Below, in pieces: positions 6,202 through 9,385 of a stretch of DNA of 9,385 nucleotides. The stretch is taken from positions 1 through 9,385 of the forward strand of contig CALANW010000106.1 in the NCBI GenBank assembly GCA_937926145.1, given 5' to 3'. The DNA comes from an uncultured Ruminococcus sp. GTDB taxonomy: Bacteria; Bacillota; Clostridia; Oscillospirales; Ruminococcaceae. The stretch's first letter is position 1. Every line of letters begins with the position of its first letter. Under the pieces are notes generated by a model. That model was not told the origin of the DNA, ran no database searches, and saw nothing but the letters and a program-made list of their open reading frames with translations. The translations under genes were made by a program, and so were the position numbers.

Positions 6202-6231
6202 AACAGATTGACATTTCTTCGCCAATCTGTT
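6202..6231. promoter_or_regulatory. Inverted repeat overlapping the permuted GH3 promoter, operator candidate
   Basis: AACAGATTG (6202-6210) and CAATCTGTT (6223-6231) are perfect 9-base inverted arms separated by 12 bases. The left arm covers the start of the -35 hexamer and the right arm runs into the first base of the -10 hexamer. A dimeric repressor bound here would block RNA polymerase. A transcript starting downstream would not contain it, so it is not an RNA terminator for this gene. The regulator is not in the window. Confidence 0.55.
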
Positions 6232-6236
6232 AGAAT
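6208..6236 (+). promoter_or_regulatory. Promoter of the permuted GH3 gene
   Basis: TTGACA (6208-6213), 17-base spacer, TAGAAT (6231-6236) with TGT directly before it, an extended -10. The start would be near 6243, about 60 bases before the ATG. Confidence 0.85.
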
Positions 6237-6263
6237 ATCCTCAAATATTGAAGATATTTACAT

Positions 6264-6280
6264 AGCGAAAACGCTTTATT
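6264..6280 (+). promoter_or_regulatory. Second operator-like motif in the permuted GH3 leader
   Basis: AGCGAAAACGCT (6264-6275) has AGCG/CGCT arms around AAAA. The overlapping core GAAAACGCTTT also resembles the cre-like site at 1688-1701 (GAAAACGATTT). It lies in the 5' leader, downstream of the likely start point. A LacI/CcpA-family site is possible but the match is partial. Confidence 0.3.
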
Positions 6281-6290
6281 TTATTTCAAC

Positions 6291-6295
6291 GGAGG
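6291..6295 (+). promoter_or_regulatory. Ribosome binding site of the permuted GH3 gene
   Basis: GGAGG with 9 bases to the ATG at 6305. The second in-frame ATG at 6311 would be 15 bases away, so 6305 is preferred. Confidence 0.85.
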
Positions 6296-6304
6296 TTACA
6301 ACCT

Positions 6305-9103
6305 ATGGGTATGACTTGGACACTTGACTGGGCGGATTACACCAAGACCGCGCGGCAGATGGTCGCAGAGGGCTGCGTTCTGCTCAAAAACGATAACAAC
6401 GCACTTCCTCTCGAATGCGGCTGCAGGGTCTCGGTTTTCGGACGCATACAGTCACACTATTATAAAAGCGGCACGGGTTCGGGCGGCATGGTGAACGTTT
6501 CGCGCGTTGTCGGTATCCTTGACGGACTTCGTGAGGACAAGGACGTTTCCGTGAACGAGGAACTCGCTTCGGTTTATGCCGAATGGGAAAAGGAAAATCC
6601 TTATGATAACGGCATCGGCTGGGGCGCAGAGCCTTGGTCGCAGAAGGAAATGCCGCTCGATGATGAGACCGCTTCGGCGGCTGCGGCTGTTTCGGACGCT
6701 GCTGTTGTTATCATCGGCAGAACTGCGGGCGAGGATATGGACAGCAGGAACGAAGAGGGCGGCTATCTCCTCACGGCGCTTGAAAAACAGATGCTTGAAA
6801 AGGTGCGCAAGGCATTCAAACGAATGATAGTTGTTCTCAATGTCGGCTCGATAATCGATATGAGCTTCGTTGACGAGTTCTCCCCCGATGCTGTTCTGTA
6901 CGCTTGGCAGGGTGGTATGGTCGGCGGAAGCGGCACGGTTGATATCCTCACGGGCAAGGTTTCCCCCTCGGGCAAGCTGACCGACACTATTGCATACAAT
7001 TTGAGCGATTACCCCTCGCACGAGAATTTCGGCGATGATGAACGCAACTTCTACAAGGAAGATATTTATGTCGGCTACCGCTACTTTGAAACTTTCGCGC
7101 CCGAAAAGGTAAGATACCCGTTCGGCTTCGGACTTTCCTACACAAGTTTTGACGTTGAAACTGTCGGAGCTGATGCAGGCAAGGACAAGATCCGTTTCCG
7201 CATAATCGTCAGAAACACGGGCAAGGTCAGCGGCAAGGAAGTTGTTCAGGTCTACGCCGAAGCACCTCAGGGCAAGCTCGGCAAACCGCTGCGCTCGCTC
7301 ATCTCGTTCCGAAAGACCGATCTTCTTGAACCGGGCGAGGAGCAGGAACTTCTGCTCGAGATCGACTATTCCTACCTCGCATCTTACGATGATTCGGGCG
7401 TAACGGGCAACAAGTCCTGCTACGTTCTCGAAGAGGGACTTTACAATATTTATGTCGGCACGGACGTTAGAAGTGCCGAAAAGAAGCTTGATTTCAGCTT
7501 TGCAAAGACTATCGTTACCGAACGTCTTGAAGAAGCGCTCGCGCCCGTTGAGCCTTTCGAGCGTTTGAAGCCTGCCGTTTCCGCAGACGGAAAGGTGACG
7601 AAAACATACGAGGCTGTTCCGCTCAAAACCGTTGACGAAGAACAGCGCAGGCTTGCCGATCTTCCGAAAGAAATTCCCTACACGGGATTCAAGAACGTTG
7701 ACCTGCTCTCTGTTTTCTGGAACGTTACGCCTATGGACGATTACATCGCTCAGCTGAGTGATGAAGACCTCGCCTGCATTGTCCGCGGCGAGGGTATGGG
7801 CAGTCCGAAAGTTACCCCGGGCACGGCGGCTGCATTCGGCGGCATAAGCGACAGCCTGCGCAAAACGGGACTTCCTATCGGCTGCTGCGATGACGGACCT
7901 TCGGGTATGCGTCTTGACAGCGGCGCAAAGGCTTTCAGCCTGCCGAACGGAACGATGATAGCCTGCACATTCAACCCCGATCTTATCGAGCTGCTGTTCG
8001 TTTATGTTTCAATGGAACTCATTTACAACAAGGTAGAATGTCTGCTCGGACCGGGAATGAACATTCACCGCTACCCTCTCAACGGACGAAACTTTGAATA
8101 TTTCTCCGAAGACCCATACCTCACGGGCATCATCGCAAGTGCGGAGCTTCGCGGACTTCACAATATGAACGTCACGGGCACGATAAAGCACTTCTGCGGA
8201 AACAATCAGGAACACCGCCGTCACTTTATCGACACTGTTGCATCGGAAAGAGCGCTCCGTGAAATTTACCTGCGCGGCTTTGAAATGGCTGTCAAGAACG
8301 GCAAGGCTACTTCGATAATGACGACCTACGGAGCGGTCAACGGACTCTGGACAGCGGGAAACTATGACCTTACAACGACCATTCTCCGCAAGGAATGGGG
8401 ATTTGATGGCATTGTTATGACCGACTGGTTCGCTTCGATAAACGAGCGTGGAAAGCCGCAGGATACGACCAACCTCGCCGCAATGATTCGCGCACAGAAC
8501 GATCTTTATATGGTCGTCCCCGATGCGACATACAACTCAACGGGCGATAATCTCCTTGAAGCTCTCGCCGACGGCAGACTCACAAGGGGCGAACTCCAGC
8601 GCTCGGCTGCGAATATCACACGCTTCCTCATCAATTCCGCTGCGCACGACCGTGACCTCAATATTCCCGATACCGTCAAGATCATAAACCGTCCGCAGGA
8701 GGACCTTGATGTTGTTATCGGTGACGATGTTCCGTTCCTCAAAATCAAAAACGAGATAGAGATAGACCTCACCGAAAAGGAATCGAACGGCGGAACAAGC
8801 TATATTTATCAGCTTGAATTTGCAAAAGCAGGCGAATATGTCGTTTCCTTAACGGGCAGCTCGGAACTCAGCGAGCTTGCGCAGATACCGTGTACACTTT
8901 ATATCGGCGGACTTCCGATGGGCGTGTTTGTTTTCAACGGCACTAACGGAAAGGAAGTCACTGTTGACAGACCTATAAAGGTTTACGGCACAACGGCTGT
9001 TATGCGCCTTTACGTCAGCCACAACGGCTTGAAGCTCAAAAATATGCGTATGAAATATGACAAGCCGTTCGACAAGAGTTTCATTGATGAGCTTTCGGAC
9101 TGA
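6305..9103 (+). CDS. Circularly permuted GH3 beta-glucosidase (R. albus type)
   Basis: This 932-residue retaining beta-glucosidase probably hydrolyses cellobiose and short cellodextrins in the cytoplasm; no signal peptide is present. The module order is inverted relative to standard GH3. The alpha/beta sandwich comes first (about 15-240: GCVLLKND at 23-30; GRTAGEDMD at 138-146, with E143 the likely acid/base; SPSGKL at 220-225). The FnIII-like domain follows (about 271-395, beginning YPFGFGLSYTSF). After a linker comes the TIM barrel (about 470-790): CDDGPSGMR (528-536), GPGMNIHR (582-589), GRNFEYFSEDPYL (594-606), TIKHFCGNNQE (626-636) and WGFDGIVMTDWFA (698-710), with D707 the nucleophile. 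A beta-rich tail (about 795-932) follows and looks like a carbohydrate-binding jelly roll. This order and length match the known R. albus beta-glucosidase (947 residues, from memory). All expected catalytic motifs are present, so it should be active. It stands alone between a strong promoter with a palindrome and a strong terminator. Confidence 0.94.
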   Translation: MGMTWTLDWADYTKTARQMVAEGCVLLKNDNNALPLECGCRVSVFGRIQSHYYKSGTGSGGMVNVSRVVGILDGLREDKDVSVNEELASVYAEWEKENPYDNGIGWGAEPWSQKEMPLDDETASAAAAVSDAAVVIIGRTAGEDMDSRNEEGGYLLTALEKQMLEKVRKAFKRMIVVLNVGSIIDMSFVDEFSPDAVLYAWQGGMVGGSGTVDILTGKVSPSGKLTDTIAYNLSDYPSHENFGDDERNFYKEDIYVGYRYFETFAPEKVRYPFGFGLSYTSFDVETVGADAGKDKIRFRIIVRNTGKVSGKEVVQVYAEAPQGKLGKPLRSLISFRKTDLLEPGEEQELLLEIDYSYLASYDDSGVTGNKSCYVLEEGLYNIYVGTDVRSAEKKLDFSFAKTIVTERLEEALAPVEPFERLKPAVSADGKVTKTYEAVPLKTVDEEQRRLADLPKEIPYTGFKNVDLLSVFWNVTPMDDYIAQLSDEDLACIVRGEGMGSPKVTPGTAAAFGGISDSLRKTGLPIGCCDDGPSGMRLDSGAKAFSLPNGTMIACTFNPDLIELLFVYVSMELIYNKVECLLGPGMNIHRYPLNGRNFEYFSEDPYLTGIIASAELRGLHNMNVTGTIKHFCGNNQEHRRHFIDTVASERALREIYLRGFEMAVKNGKATSIMTTYGAVNGLWTAGNYDLTTTILRKEWGFDGIVMTDWFASINERGKPQDTTNLAAMIRAQNDLYMVVPDATYNSTGDNLLEALADGRLTRGELQRSAANITRFLINSAAHDRDLNIPDTVKIINRPQEDLDVVIGDDVPFLKIKNEIEIDLTEKESNGGTSYIYQLEFAKAGEYVVSLTGSSELSELAQIPCTLYIGGLPMGVFVFNGTNGKEVTVDRPIKVYGTTAVMRLYVSHNGLKLKNMRMKYDKPFDKSFIDELSD

Positions 9104-9139
9104 CGCATAAGTTTTACTAAGCTGAATTTTTGAAATATC

Positions 9140-9181
9140 AAACAAATTTCCTTGCGTATTTTGCAGGGGAATTTGTTTTTT
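9140..9181 (+). terminator. Intrinsic terminator of the permuted GH3 gene
   Basis: AACAAATTTCCTTGC (9141-9155) pairs with GCAGGGGAATTTGTT (9163-9177) over all 15 positions (two G-U pairs), loop GTATTTT, then a T-run to 9181. A9140-T9178 can extend the stem. Confidence 0.92.
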
Positions 9182-9214
9182 CTGAAAAAAATCCAAAAAA
9201 ATTTGAAAAATCCC

Positions 9215-9243
9215 TTTTCATTTCCTGCAAAATGTGTTATAAT
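9215..9243 (+). promoter_or_regulatory. Extended -10 promoter candidate at the right edge
   Basis: TTTTCA (9215-9220), 17-base spacer, TATAAT (9238-9243) preceded by TGT. The -10 is perfect, the -35 has four of six bases. It would drive a transcript to the right from about 9250, where no ORF with a ribosome binding site starts within the window. Confidence 0.55.
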
Positions 9244-9385
9244 GATAAAGTCGGCTGCTTTTGCGGCAGAATATTTTGTTCAGGGCAAAATGTTAAGGTC
9301 ACCTCTAAAAACCATAGTGCCTCAGATGCACAGTCAGATTTTTCGTCAGATTGTATAGAAATTTCGCAGGCATACTGTCGTATGT
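9244..9385. other. Gene-less right edge with 12-base-period TCAGAT repeats
   Basis: I see no credible complete gene. CTCAGAT (9321), GTCAGAT (9333) and GTCAGAT (9345) recur at an exact 12-base step. A small inverted repeat CATAC/GTATG sits at the very edge (about 9373-9384). Downstream of the promoter candidate this could be the leader of a gene beyond the window, a small RNA, or the start of an interspersed repeat. A minus-strand frame open from the edge to a TAG at 9305-9307 (26 codons) has no supporting evidence. Confidence 0.4.

Noticed and set aside
9305..9385. Partial minus-strand reading frame entering from the right edge, ending at TAG 9305-9307
   Set aside because: Only 26 codons are visible with no recognisable motif, and the repeats and promoter candidate in the same stretch point to non-coding DNA. 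It cannot be judged without sequence to the right.

Overview
The window looks like chromosomal DNA from a plant-fibre-degrading, low-to-moderate GC Gram-positive gut or rumen bacterium, most likely Ruminococcus or a close Oscillospiraceae relative. The reasons are: near-consensus sigma-A promoters (TTGACA/TATAAT, 17-bp spacers), strong AAGGAG/GGAGG ribosome binding sites, intrinsic terminators, a T-box leader, and a circularly permuted family 3 glycoside hydrolase of the type known from Ruminococcus albus and Butyrivibrio. The genus call is inference; no rRNA or marker gene is present.

Layout, left to right. (1) 70-1272, minus strand: threonine ammonia-lyase (ilvA type, one C-terminal ACT domain), preceded by a complete T-box riboswitch (about 1309-1562) whose specifier codon reads AUC (Ile), behind a perfect consensus promoter. 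The enzyme starts isoleucine synthesis, so uncharged tRNA-Ile should switch it on. (2) 1892-2473, plus strand: a small P-loop kinase-like protein of unknown substrate, with a TTG start, two candidate promoters and its own terminator. (3) 2566-4647, minus strand: a canonical-order GH3 enzyme of the beta-xylosidase subgroup with no signal peptide. (4) 4753-5331, plus strand, divergent from (3): a DUF5662-type, histidine-rich, HD-like protein. (5) 5368-6078, minus strand, convergent with (4): a monofunctional GT51 peptidoglycan glycosyltransferase with one N-terminal membrane helix. (6) 6305-9103, plus strand, divergent from (5): a 932-residue permuted GH3 beta-glucosidase with an extra C-terminal beta-rich domain. 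Its promoter is overlapped by a 9-bp inverted repeat that looks like an operator. (7) 9104-9385: a strong terminator, then a promoter-like sequence with no visible gene behind it and a short 12-bp-period repeat.

The genes are mostly single transcription units with their own promoters and terminators, not one operon. The two GH3 enzymes are both predicted to be cytoplasmic and would finish the breakdown of imported xylo- and cello-oligosaccharides. They carry the same catalytic modules in opposite order. The other genes (amino-acid synthesis, cell wall, kinase-like, DUF5662) are housekeeping or unassigned and show no clear functional link. I see no mobile element, CRISPR array, rRNA or tRNA, and no convincing new multi-gene system. 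The most interesting points are the permuted GH3 with its tail domain and promoter palindrome, and the gene-less right edge.
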